Shown here: positions 54,070 to 64,000 of the stretch, piece after piece
Layout: each line of letters opens with the position of its first letter
Position numbering within the stretch: the stretch's first letter is position 1
Source of the DNA: Erodium maritimum
Taxonomy: Eukaryota; Streptophyta; Magnoliopsida; Geraniales; Geraniaceae
Direction of reading: 5' to 3'
Length of the DNA: 64,000 nucleotides
Assembly (NCBI GenBank): GCA_963921825.1
Contig: OY997589.1
Coordinates: 49,486,638 to 49,550,637 of the forward strand
Notes under the pieces: model-generated
Told to the model about the DNA's origin: nothing
Seen by the model: only the letters and a program-made list of their open reading frames with translations
Databases searched by the model: none
Made by a program: the position numbers and the translations under genes

Positions 54070-57000
54070 TTTTTTTTTTGGATCAACGAAAGCATAGATT
54101 AAAACCCTCTTCTGAGGTGGAACAAGGTTACAAAAAAACACCCTTCCAATCTGTCTACAGAATGGGGGAGGAAGTTAAAAACCATTACAATGAAATGAGA
54201 GATCAAAATAGAAGTGCTGAAATGTAAAGGTAAGGTGTGAGCATGATTGGAAATCTTTGAAATTGAGGTTGAGGGTCACAATTAGCCTTTATATGAGAGA
54301 GAACACTTGTGATGAAAGTGAGGGTAAAAAGAGGTGCCATTCAGATATAAGGTGGTGAAGGTCTGCACTTGGAGAGGCTCAATGATGTTGCTGCCAGTAG
54401 AGGAAATGAGTGGAAATATATGTGTAGGGTTTTAGAGGGTAAGGATCAGTATCTGAGGTAGCATGTTGAGGTCAAGATAGCAGCGGGGGAGTTGCTTGGG
54501 TTCCAAGTAATTGCTCTTCTGTATGCCTTTGTTTCTGAAGTAGAAAGTTGAGGTTGAAGTAGCAGTAAAATGCTGCTGCAGAGGAGTTGCTTGGGTTCCA
54601 AGTAATTGCACTTATCCATCCACATGAAGATTCTAAGGTGATGATCATCAACACTTTTTCTGGAGAAGTATAGGACCTGCAACAAGAAGGAAGAGAGGGA
54701 CAAAGAGAAGCACTCAAAACCCTAGAATCTACCCACACACAGAATGAAGAGACAGTAGCCCACACTCCAAAAACAGATAAACCCCAATGACACTCCTACT
54801 TTATAGAGCCTAAAAAACTCACAACCACCACCACCCAATTAAACCCATCCCAACCCCAGCCCCATGAAGAGAAGACAGCTCCAAACCAGTTGAGGAAGAG
54901 CTAATTACTTTCTGGCACAAGATCTTGGATTAGAGACCCATTGTTGCATGGTGAAGTGATAAGTGTTGCTGAAAGATGCCCATTCCCAGCCATAGGACTT
55001 ATTGAGTATTTTGTGGAAGATTGTCTCTGAACTTTCTTCAATTCCATTGAAAATGAGGGTGTTCCTGGCCAACCATAGTTGCCAGATGGTAATCTGAAGA
55101 ATGGATCCCCAAGATCTTTTGAGTTTGGAGGGTACCAAGGTGTACCAAGAGCAGAATTGTTGCTTTACATTAGCTGGACAAATCCAAAGAATTCCCCACC
55201 AGGAGCAAACTAGAGACCAGGTTAACCATGCTTTTTTGCAGTGTAGAAGTATATGTGCACCATCTTCAAAATCCCAAGAACAATGGGGGCAAATTAGCTG
55301 TTGTAGGGTTAGATCCATACCTCTTCCTTCTAGAAAGCATTTGGATGGGATAGCCTCAAGACAAGCCAGCCAGGAGAATGCACAAATTTTAGGAGGGATC
55401 CCAGAGCACCAAACCTTTGAGGTCCAATCCACTGCAGAGTTGCCTTGTTGTGCAAGCAAAGTGTATATCCTGTTAACAGTGAAGCCCTTCTCATTCATTT
55501 TCCAGCATATTTTGTCTTCTGAATTTGTGATAGTTATAGAGGATAGTATTGCTGTGAGAGAGCCCCATTCATGAGCCTCTCTTCCCAAGGGTACCCTTCT
55601 GAGGTTCAGTTCCCAGACACCTGATTCCCAAACTTCTGCAATAGTTTTGTTTTTGGAATTTGCCAATAAATACAATCTGGGAAATAGAATTTTAAAAGTG
55701 ACATCTCCCCACCAATGATCATGCCAAAATTGAATTATGTTCCCTTTCCCCAACACCCAGGTCAATCCTTTATCCCCAAAACAGTCTGCAAATCTTTCAT
55801 CTCTGAGCAAGGATAAAAAATGAGATATAAAGCTTGGCTTGCCAATCTCAGAAAATTTGGAGAGATCCCATTCATTGAAGGTCCACCCCATTTTTGCACA
55901 AATTGCTTGTTTCCACAGAGAGTTTTCTTCCAAGGCAAATCTCCACCACCATTTAGCTAGTAGTGAGATGTTCATTAGGTTAAGGTTCTTGATTCCCAAA
56001 CCCCCAAGTGCTTTGGACTTGCAAACCTGGTTCCATCCTACTTTGCAGAAGACTTTAGAAGGTGCAGCCCCATGCCAAAGGAATCTTCTTTGCCATCTTT
56101 CCATCTCTTTGAGGATTGCTTTTGGAGCTCTGAGCAGTGAGAAATAAAATAGAGGCAATGCACTGAGGGTTGATTTGATCAGAGTGATCCTTCCAACAAA
56201 TGACAACAGTTTTTCTTGCCACAGACCAAGGCTATTTTTGAATTTTTGAACTATTGGTAACCAGGTTATCAATCTCCTGGGATTGGCCCCTAGAGAGAAG
56301 CCAAGATATGGCAGGGGTAGTGATGAACAATTACAATCAAGTATCTCTGCATAGATGGGATGCTCTTCTGCTTGTATGTTGAGAGGGATAAGAGTGGACT
56401 TACTGAAGTTGACACTAAGGCCTGTAGATAATTTGAAAACTGAGAGAGCATTCTTGAGGTTCTGTGCTCCTTCTGTAGAGGCTTTGATAAAAAATAGTGA
56501 GTCATCTGCAAATTGGAGGTGTGAAATGTTGGGGCCAATTGGTCCTAGAGCAATTGCTTGAAACTGATTCTGCAGTAGACCAGATTGCATTATTTGATGT
56601 AGAGTCTCTGCAACTAATGCAAAGAGTAGGGGAGAGAGGGCACAACCTTGTCTTATTCCTCTATGTAAGCTGAAATCAGTGGATGGGGAACCATTTATAA
56701 GTACTGAGACATGTGCTCTGAAGCATGAGATCATCCACAGCATCCATTGAGTGCCAAAACCCATCTTTGTCAACAGTTTCATAATAAACATCCAGTTGAC
56801 TTTATCAAAGGCCTTCTCAAAATCAGATTTGAAGATGAGGGCTGGTATCTTTGTTTGTTTGATTTTGAGAACCACTTCATTGGCTACTAGAATCCCATCA
56901 AGAATTTGCCTCCCAGCAATGAAACCAGTCTGTTCAAAGCCCACAAGATCACTAACTACTCCTTTAAGCCTTGTAGCCAATAGTTTAGATAAAATTTTGT

Positions 57001-57134
57001 AGGGTCCTCCCATAAGGCTTATGGGTCTGTAATCATCAAAGGATAAGGGATTGTCACATTTAGGTATGAGGGTTAGAAAAGATGAGTTCAAACCCTTTCC
57101 CAAATGCCCTGACATGTGAAAGTAGTGCATGAAG
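54070..57134 (-). mobile_element. LINE-3: L1-type LINE interrupted by a copia element
   Basis: Minus-strand LINE with poly(A) at 54,070-54,079 (3' end CGTTGATCC plus A). It has a 3' UTR of about 825 bases containing a roughly 100-bp tandem duplication around GAGTTGCTTGGGTTCCAAGT (54,453-54,616), and an ORF2 open up to the copia junction at 57,134. The upstream part (endonuclease, ORF1) must lie beyond the copia element, off the window. Confidence 0.88.
54905..57134 (-). CDS. LINE-3 ORF2 reverse transcriptase, open but missing its N-terminus
   Basis: About 742 residues without a stop. Reverse transcriptase motifs occur in order: LIPKCDNPLSFDDYRPISLM, FKSDFEKAFDKVNW, GIRQGCALSPLLF and LQFADDSLFF (catalytic pair intact), then SLPLPYLGFSLGANPRR and MERWQRRFLWHG. 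The C-terminal part has the zf-RVT region (IPPKICAFSWLACLEAI; CPHC; AHILLHC) and ends SNPRSCARK. It is the best preserved reverse transcriptase in the window. The endonuclease half is separated by the copia insertion. The open frame continues about 41 codons into the copia LTR. Confidence 0.9.
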
Positions 57135-58822
57135 TGTTGGGTCTCGAGGTAAGGTTGGAGATGAACCAACTCGCAGCGGAAAATCAATGAAAACCAAGAG
57201 ACAATTAGAACCATGAAACAACTAACAAAGAATGGATTAACAAGAGAAAAATTCAGCACTAGTTCTTACCAAAACAAGAACACCGGTTAACGAATGATTG
57301 GCTTGAGTCTCCAAGACGCCTACGTATCCACATGGGAATCAAAGCCACGTAGTTCTTCTCTTTGAGGACTCAAGAACACAAAAATGGAGGAGGAAACTAG
57401 CCAAACCCGAAATGGCCATGGAAGAGGGAGAGAAAATGTGTTTCCTATTCTTGTCTTGTCTTTGTTATGTTGAAAAAAGATGACTTAAACATAACAAAAC
57501 CCATACTTGTCCAACTAAAGGCATGGGACAAGTATGGTGTCAAGTAAGGTGTAAATAGGACAAAGTATGGCAAGACAAGATTGTGTTAGGTGGTGAATCA
57601 CCAACACCTTAATCCTTGTCTTGCTTACTTAGTACTAATTAATCAAGACTTGATTAATTAGTTCCATGGGCCTTGGTTGCATGGGCCTTTCATGGGCCTC
57701 TTGGAACATGGCCCGTGACCATTTCCAACGAGGTCCCGTGATTCGCTCATCGCCTCCATGCCTTCCATACCGGAAATGTCCAACATTATCCGACGCGATC
57801 AATCCCAAGACTCCAAGCCTTATCTCGATCCGTAAAGTCCTATTCACTTACGGGCACATGACCCAAAACCCAGTTTTGGTCATGTCCCGAGACAACTCCC
57901 TTTTGGCCATTCTCCATAAATGTGTCAATGAGTTTCATCCTCCGGTGTGACCCTTAGGTTTATGCATGTCAATAGATCAACGTAAAATCCCATTTTACTT
58001 GATCCTATTTAAGTGGCAACTAACGAGACTTTAGTATTGCCTGACACTACATAACGAATCGACCCTGTCGATTCTAACCTTTCCGTCGTCCCTGTCATTA
58101 TCCTTTTATCTCCGATATCCTGATTGAGATAAGGCATAGAGCCGTCATCCTTATTATTCTCAATCACCGTTCCTTGATATGTGAGATGACTGAAGATATG
58201 ATACCCAGTATCATGTGCATGGCCATGCTATTCTTCCAGTCACTCTCGATCAAGCGGCCGAGAACCGATATCTTTCCCATACCTCAGTATGAGGGATAAA
58301 TCCCTTAGCCGCCTTTCGTGTCACTCATGTAGCCCGTCCCCAAGCCAATCCTGGCCGTTATGGAAGCCCTGTTACGGACAACGTTAGGCTCAGGTCAAAC
58401 TCAGTTGTTGACTACATAGCGATCACAAAGACTCCTTGGTCTAAGGATACATGACAAGCTACGACACTGAATATGTTCATGACTTAATCTATGGCACATA
58501 TTCAGGGCGGGTCGTCCAATATCATGTCCCACATGATATCTATGATCAGACTCCGAAATCCCATTCCAATGACTAACAGAACGTAAGCCATAAAGAGCCA
58601 TCTTTCATACTAGTCGCTTCTAGTGAAGCTTTGTTGACTAGGGACCCATCGAGTGTGATCTATCTCGATCTATGGTTCTATTCGCATGGTGGGCATAGAT
58701 CAGAGCACACATCGATATATTACTCCAACACATAAGTAATATAAAGCCGCTTTAATTTTATTGCTAACGATGATATATACATTTGGACATTTAGGATTGA
58801 ACTACGGGCACTAAGACTAACA
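57135..58822 (-). repeat. Copia 3' LTR
   Basis: 1,688 bases, TGTTGGGTCTCGAGG to ACTAACA in plus-strand reading, followed by ATCTCCCACTTGCCC, whose minus strand is the polypurine tract (GGGCAAGTGGGAGAT). Confidence 0.92.
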
Positions 58823-58973
58823 ATCTCCCACTTGCCCTAGTTCCAATCTAAACTCCTATATGTCCCCATCGACTTTACATGTCTAACATGTTCAGGCAGT
58901 GACACTGCCTTAGTCAACGAGTTGGCTATGTTATCATCTGTTGCAATATCGGTTATCTTCACTTCACCTCAGT

Positions 58974-60397
58974 TCAGTATTTATCTGATGAGGTGGATAC
59001 GCCGCAGTACATGTTTGGATTTGTTATGCGATCTAGGCTTTTAGCTTGCGCAATGGCCCTTGTGTTGTCGCAAAATGGATTCACCGGACTGGATGGGTTT
59101 TTAATTACACCCAGCCCTGCCATGAATTTCCAAATCCACATAGCCTCCTTAGCTGCCTCTACAGCATCCATGTACTTGGCCTCTGTCGTAGATTCGGCAA
59201 TGGTATCTTGCTTTACGCTTTCCCAGCTAAAGCTCTGCCATTCAGCGTAAACACATATCCTGATTGACTTCTAAAGTCATCTGGATTTGTCTTGGAAAAC
59301 TAGCGTCTACTCATCCTTCGACGACTAGTTCAGCATCATCTTTCCCCCGGGTTAGAATGATGTCTACTGGTACAACATAAGGCTTACGAGACGTCTGGTC
59401 TCATACATGTCATGGCATATATGATCGATCCTGCCCCCAGGCGCATAGGATTCTCATCATCCTTTTCAGCTCATCAGGTGTCTTAGGACACTGAGTCTTG
59501 CTGAGATGAATGCCATGACTAGTGGGTAAGAGTCCTTTCTTTGAATCGAGCATTAAGAACCTACTCAATGCCTTGTTCACATAGGTTCCCTGACTTAAAT
59601 CCAAGACCCTCTTGGTGCGATCTCTACATATCTTAATCCTTAAGATATGAGAAGCATCGCCTAAGTCCTTTATTGAAGAACACTTCCTCAACCAAGCTTT
59701 AGTCTCGTGCAAGGTTGGGATGTCGTTTTCAATGAGAACCAGAAAGGTAATATTGCTCCCACTAGCCTTCTTATAAACGCAAGATTCATCCTCGTTCTTG
59801 ATTAAGCCAAATCCAATTACAGCTTCATCAAAACGAAGGATCCAACTCCGAGAAGTTCGTTTCAATCCATAAATGGATTTCAACAACTTATAAATCTTTC
59901 CTTTATTCTTCGGATCGTCAAAACCTTTGGGCCGAGACATACAAACGTACTCAGTCAAATTTCCATTTAGGAAAGCGGTTTTGACATCCACTTGCCATAT
60001 CTCGTAATTATGATACGCAGTTATGTCAAGAAGAATTTGGATCGATTTTGACCATAGCCACTAAGGAGAAGGTTTCCTCATAGTCAATCCATTGGATCTG
60101 CCTATAACCTTTCGCCACCAGTTGAGCTTTGTAGGTCAGAGGGTTGCCGTCCATGTCAAACTTCACCTTGAAGATCCATTTGCATCCTATGGTCCTCACA
60201 CCATTGATGGGATCAACCGGTTCCCAGACTCGGTTGTCCGACATGGATTGCATTTCCTCCCTCATGGCTCCCAGCCATAACTCGGAGTTGGGCCCATCCA
60301 CGACTTCCTGAAAGGTGGCTGGATCATCGTGATCCACCATGACTTCATTGTCACCTCCGGATACCATATCTTGGAGGTGGAAGATTGATCCTTTCAA
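58974..60397 (-). pseudogene. Copia reverse transcriptase and RNase H region (fossil)
   Basis: Minus-strand motifs VWEPVDPINGVRTIGCKWIF, YKAQLVAKGY, MDVKTAFLNGNL, YVCMSRPKGFDD and IYGLKRTSRSW of the copia reverse transcriptase. Then FCDNTRAIAQAKS of RNase H at 58,974-59,171. Confidence 0.87.
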
Positions 60398-60485
60398 ATC
60401 GCCTTGGACCTTCCGGAATTGTAACAGGAATTGGTTCTTACTCTACGACAATCTCTGGCTCCTTTCTACTGGGTTGCCAATTGGT

Positions 60486-61722
60486 TTAGACAGATCTGTA
60501 CCATCCTGAATTTCTTCGAGATGCACAGTCCTCCCAATGACGTCTTTGGAAACAAAACTTCTTTTCCATAAAGACCCCACCCCAAGCGACGAACACCATG
60601 TTCTCACTGGGATTGTAGAAATAGTATCCCCTTGTTGCTTTGGGATACCACACGAAGGTGCATATCTCAGATCTTGGTTCGAGCTTAGTCGAAACCAAAT
60701 GTTTCACATAAGCCTCGCAACCACAAATCTTTAGGAAGGACAAAGCGGGCATCATCCCGTACCATTTTTAAAATGGTGTCCATTCCACACCATTCGTCGA
60801 AGCCCGATTCACTATGAATGCGGTCGTCTCTAGAGCAAAACCCCTAAAAGAGATTGGGAGATCAGTCCAACTAATCATGGAACAGACCATTGTCTAACAA
60901 TGTCCGATTTCTCCGTTTGGCTACACCTTTCAACTACAGTGACCTAGGAGGAGTCCATTTCAAAAGGATCCCATTCTCTTTTAGATGATCTAATAACTCT
61001 GTGGTCAAGTATTTTCCACCTCGATCCAATCGAAGTGCCTTAATACCTTTGTCGAGCTGGTTTTCTACTATAGTCTTAAACTCTTTGAATTTATCAAAAG
61101 CTTCAGACTTATGTCTCACCGAATAGACATAACCATATTTACTGTAATCATCAGTAAATGTGATAAAGTAGCTAAAACCCCTCCTGGCAAGTGAACTTAT
61201 TGGTCTACACACATTCGAGTGTATCAGCCCCAATAATTCACCCGCCCTTTCATCGCGATCGATAAAGGGCACTTTAGTCATTTTGCCCATCAAACAAACC
61301 TTGCACCTATCGATCGAATGGAATTCGAATGAACCTGAAAGCCCGCACTTCTGAAGTGCTGATAGGCGCTTCTTGTTTATGCGACCCAAATGACAGTACC
61401 ATAACAGAGTTAGGTTTAAATCGTTGGATTTAGACCTCTTGGTATTAACGGAATATATAGAACTTGAGGCATTGTTACCCATATCTAATATGTACAATCC
61501 TCCAACCATGTCAGTACTGGTATAAAACATATCATTGCATAGAACATTGAAAACTCCATTTCCAATATTAACATTATATCCTTCCTTGTCAAACACGGAT
61601 ACAGATATAATATTCCTACTAAGAGTAGGTATGCAATATACATTATACAATACTAAGACAAGGCCTCTTGGCAAAGCAAGACTCATGGATCCTACAGCAG
61701 TTGCCACAACTCTGAGGTCCAT
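60486..61722 (-). pseudogene. Copia integrase region (fossil)
   Basis: Minus-strand motifs LWYCHLGRINKKRLSALQ and CKVCLMGKM (zinc-binding part), FITFTDDYSKYGYVYSVRHK, ALRLDRGGKYLTTEL and ENGILLKWTPP, then CEAYVKHLVSTKLEPRSE at 60,486-60,755. Confidence 0.87.
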
Positions 61723-62221
61723 TTCGTGCTTTCCAAATCTCTCCTACTTTCAGCCACCATATATTAGTGCATGTGTGAGATTCAGTCATGGTATCTAATA
61801 CCCATGAATCTTTGGAAGTAGAGAGATGTAGCTCTATAGAGTTAATACCGAATGAAGGCACGGTCCCACCGCCCTTCCTTAGATCATCCAGGTTTCCTGA
61901 TGAAGGCGCAGTCCTACTGCCCTTCTTCAGATCATCCAGGCTATTTGATGAAGGCGCAGTCCCACTGCTCTTCTTCAGATCAGCCGTGAACTTCCTGTAA
62001 TCCCGGTTCCAATGACCAGGCTGTTGGCAGTAGAAGCAGACATTCTCAAGTGTCTCATCTTTCCTGCCAACTGCGCATGGGCCCAGCCCTTGCCACTTCC
62101 AATTCCCTTGTTGACCATCAGAATATCCTTGGATCCCAGATCCCTGAGATATTCTTCTCAGCAGCTGATGACACTTCATGTAACTCTGATATGGTCTTAG
62201 AGACAGCCTTGTCAAGGACAT
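61643..62221 (-). pseudogene. Copia gag zinc knuckle and protease-side region (fossil)
   Basis: A knuckle-like stretch CFYCQQPGHWNRDY is followed by a threefold repeat of about 16-17 residues (DLKKSSGTAPSSNSLD, then DLKKGSRTAPSSGNLD, then DLRKGGGTVPSF), and then WVLDT of the protease start. Confidence 0.8.
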
Positions 62222-63895
62222 ATTCTTTGCGTTCAGACTTGAGGACTATCCTCAAAAATTCTGTACCAGTCCAAATAGTTTGTCCCATTTAGCTTGACCC
62301 TGTCAAGAATGGTTTTTAATGACAAACTATTAATGTTCGCTGAATTTGCCATTTGATCTACAACAGATAAAATTCAATCAGTAAACTGAATAAATTTTAT
62401 GAAGATCAAGCTTAAACACCAACAATCAATTCTAAACCTTTAGAATCTGAAACCAAGATCCTTGATTCACTCGATTAAGCTGAACTAATGCTCACCACTT
62501 AATCGAGCTATGTAGGTAGGAATCCATCCAATCACATCCAATGTGACTCCTGGCTAGGGTATGTACTTATGTACACGACTTACCCTATCTGTTACCCTAG
62601 CTCAACCTCAGGCTAAGAATCGTAGTCGGGTCCACCAATTTTCAACTATGGCTCGTCACTATGTAGGTGCTCCGCTAATGCGCACGACACCCACATATGT
62701 CGTCCAAACCTACTACCCCGCTTTCCCATGGATGCTCCGCTAATGCGCACGACACCCATAGGACGGGGAGGTAGTAAGGTGTTGATGATTGGGAGGTATC
62801 GGACATGACCCGCTTTTACTTGTCCAGTTGTGTTCAAAACTTTGGCACATCCTAGATGCGATGAGCACATCAACTACATTCCAAATGCAATGATGCCTCA
62901 AATTACATCCAATGTAATTCTTCCTTTGAACCCGTCAACTACATCCAATGCAATGACGGTTCTAAGGGTTCACACACAAGGATTAAAATTCCAATTTTAT
63001 CTTTGCATGTGAGGTGATATGCTCGGTAAATAAAGTTAGGCATGCAATTCTAAAGCACATAGAATTAATCATGCATAAACCAAACCAAGCATAAAGCGAT
63101 AAATGTGCACATAATAGCCCCCTAAACTAACTCCCACTAGCTTCTTGAGCTCCACCGACTCCAAGCCGATGCCAACACCCGAAAAGCCACCAAATGACTT
63201 TTTCGCCCTTTCTTCATCTTGAGTAAAATATTACAATTTAATACACGACTCGCAGGTCGGGAATAAATAAATATTACAAACAAGTGGTTCGACGACCACA
63301 CCTTGAAAGAATAATTACACGTTACCTCTAACGGCTCGCAGGCCGTGAAAAGCGATAAATAATTAAATTGAGCTCGGGGCTATTATGTGCACCATGCCAA
63401 CATCACATCACACATCGTGTTATCAAACAAGCATGTTATCAAACATCATGTGATTTTCCGGTTTTAATTAATAGCCAAGTTTCGAAATTTTTTGATGGTC
63501 GGTTTATCGAAACCGTTCAAAAATGAAACTTTTGAACATTTGATCTTCGAGTTCATCATGACGGTTCCAAACTCGTCATAACTAACAAAACGGTTTAGCC
63601 TTGGCATATCAACCATCCAATGGTCATGCTTGGCCTAGCTCCGTCCAACGGAGCCCCGTTCGGTCCCGGTTTCGGCTCCCCGAGAGTCCCGCTCCCGAGA
63701 CCCGAAAAATCAAATTTTTTTCAAAATTTCCAGATTTGAAATAATTTTCAAAAATTCATTTTACATGCATTAAATCCATAAACAATAATTTAAAACATGT
63801 TATCAAACAATTTAGCAAAACAACATGCCAAAAACGAAACTTTCAAGCAAAACCGAAACTTTGAACACCGTCTTGTGAATCCCGAAGGTAGCACG
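62222..63895 (-). other. Copia leader between primer site and gag
   Basis: No long frame. It contains a direct duplication (TGCTCCGCTAATGCGCACGA, near 62,668 and 62,728) and repeats of ACATCCAATG around 62,870-62,955. Confidence 0.6.
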
Positions 63896-63907
63896 GCTCT
63901 GATACCA
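63896..63907 (-). promoter_or_regulatory. Copia primer-binding site, tRNA-Met type
   Basis: Minus-strand TGGTATCAGAGC lies one base inside the 5' LTR that begins at 63,909. Confidence 0.92.
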
Positions 63908-63908
63908 C

Positions 63909-64000
63909 TGTTGGGTCTCGAGGTAAGGTTGGAGATGAACCAACTCGCAGCGGAAAATCAATGAAAACCAAGAGACAATTAGAACCATGAAACAACTAAC
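63909..64000 (-). repeat. Copia 5' LTR, start only
   Basis: The first 92 bases match 57,135-57,226 exactly by eye; the rest is off the window. Confidence 0.92.

Larger units (their letters stand above)
57135..64000 (-). mobile_element. Ty1/copia fossil inserted in LINE-3, runs off the window
   Basis: Minus-strand copia element with a complete 3' LTR (57,135-58,822), purine tract, pol and gag remnants, leader, tRNA-Met primer site and the first 92 bases of the 5' LTR at 63,909. It is the only copy of this family here that keeps its interior; the two solo LTRs (27,337 and 35,709) belong to the same family. Coding carries several breaks (at least four). The base pairs flanking the left end are TGAAG; the matching copy is off the window. 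Confidence 0.92.

Overview
The window looks like a repeat-rich stretch of a flowering-plant nuclear genome, probably a eudicot. The evidence is plant-type L1 LINEs whose ORF1 carries an RRM-like domain and a DUF4283-like region, Ty1/copia and Ty3/gypsy elements primed by initiator tRNA-Met, a Mutator-like transposase gene, and degraded pieces of plant housekeeping genes. I cannot name the species. I found no intact host gene. The only long open frames belong to LINEs.

Layout. 1-4,850: LINE-1 on the minus strand, with an open ORF1 and an ORF2 that carries stops and leaves the window. 5,791-7,691: a GC-rich unit on the plus strand that encodes only a LINE-type ORF1, followed directly by a short 3' UTR and poly(A). 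7,847-8,098: a 252-bp inverted-repeat element with a tRNA-like core. 9,277-15,173: LINE-2 on the plus strand, bounded by a clean 15-bp target duplication, with an open ORF1 overlapping ORF2 by ATGA, and an ORF2 that has lost the core of its reverse transcriptase. 15,430-23,100: AT-rich DNA with eroded pieces of unrelated host genes, all on the minus strand (NT-C2 domain protein twice, SDH7, PHD finger, 14-3-3 exon 1). 23,200-24,805: microsatellite, 22-bp minisatellite and an LTR fragment.

24,806-43,405 is a nest. A Mutator-like element with hairpin-bearing 125-bp subterminal repeats was split by a copia LTR (now solo). That LTR was split by a 12.9-kb gypsy chromovirus (target duplication GTTAG). 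The gypsy gag was in turn split by a younger solo LTR of the same copia family. 43,425-51,970 is a second ORF1-only LINE unit on the minus strand, split by another copia element (44,454-50,939, target duplication ACCTT). 51,971-53,030 is a truncated LINE; 53,296-53,845 two tRNA-derived SINE-like copies; 54,070-57,134 a LINE with an open ORF2 interrupted by a copia element that runs from 57,135 past the window end and is of the same family as the solo LTRs.

The elements interact by nesting and possibly by helping one another move. The two ORF1-only units resemble mammalian HAL1 ('half-L1') and could have been mobilised by ORF2 protein from full LINEs like those in the same window. The most unusual host signal is the 7-kb cluster of same-strand fragments from unrelated genes, which looks like transposon gene capture, although no capturing element's ends were identified.
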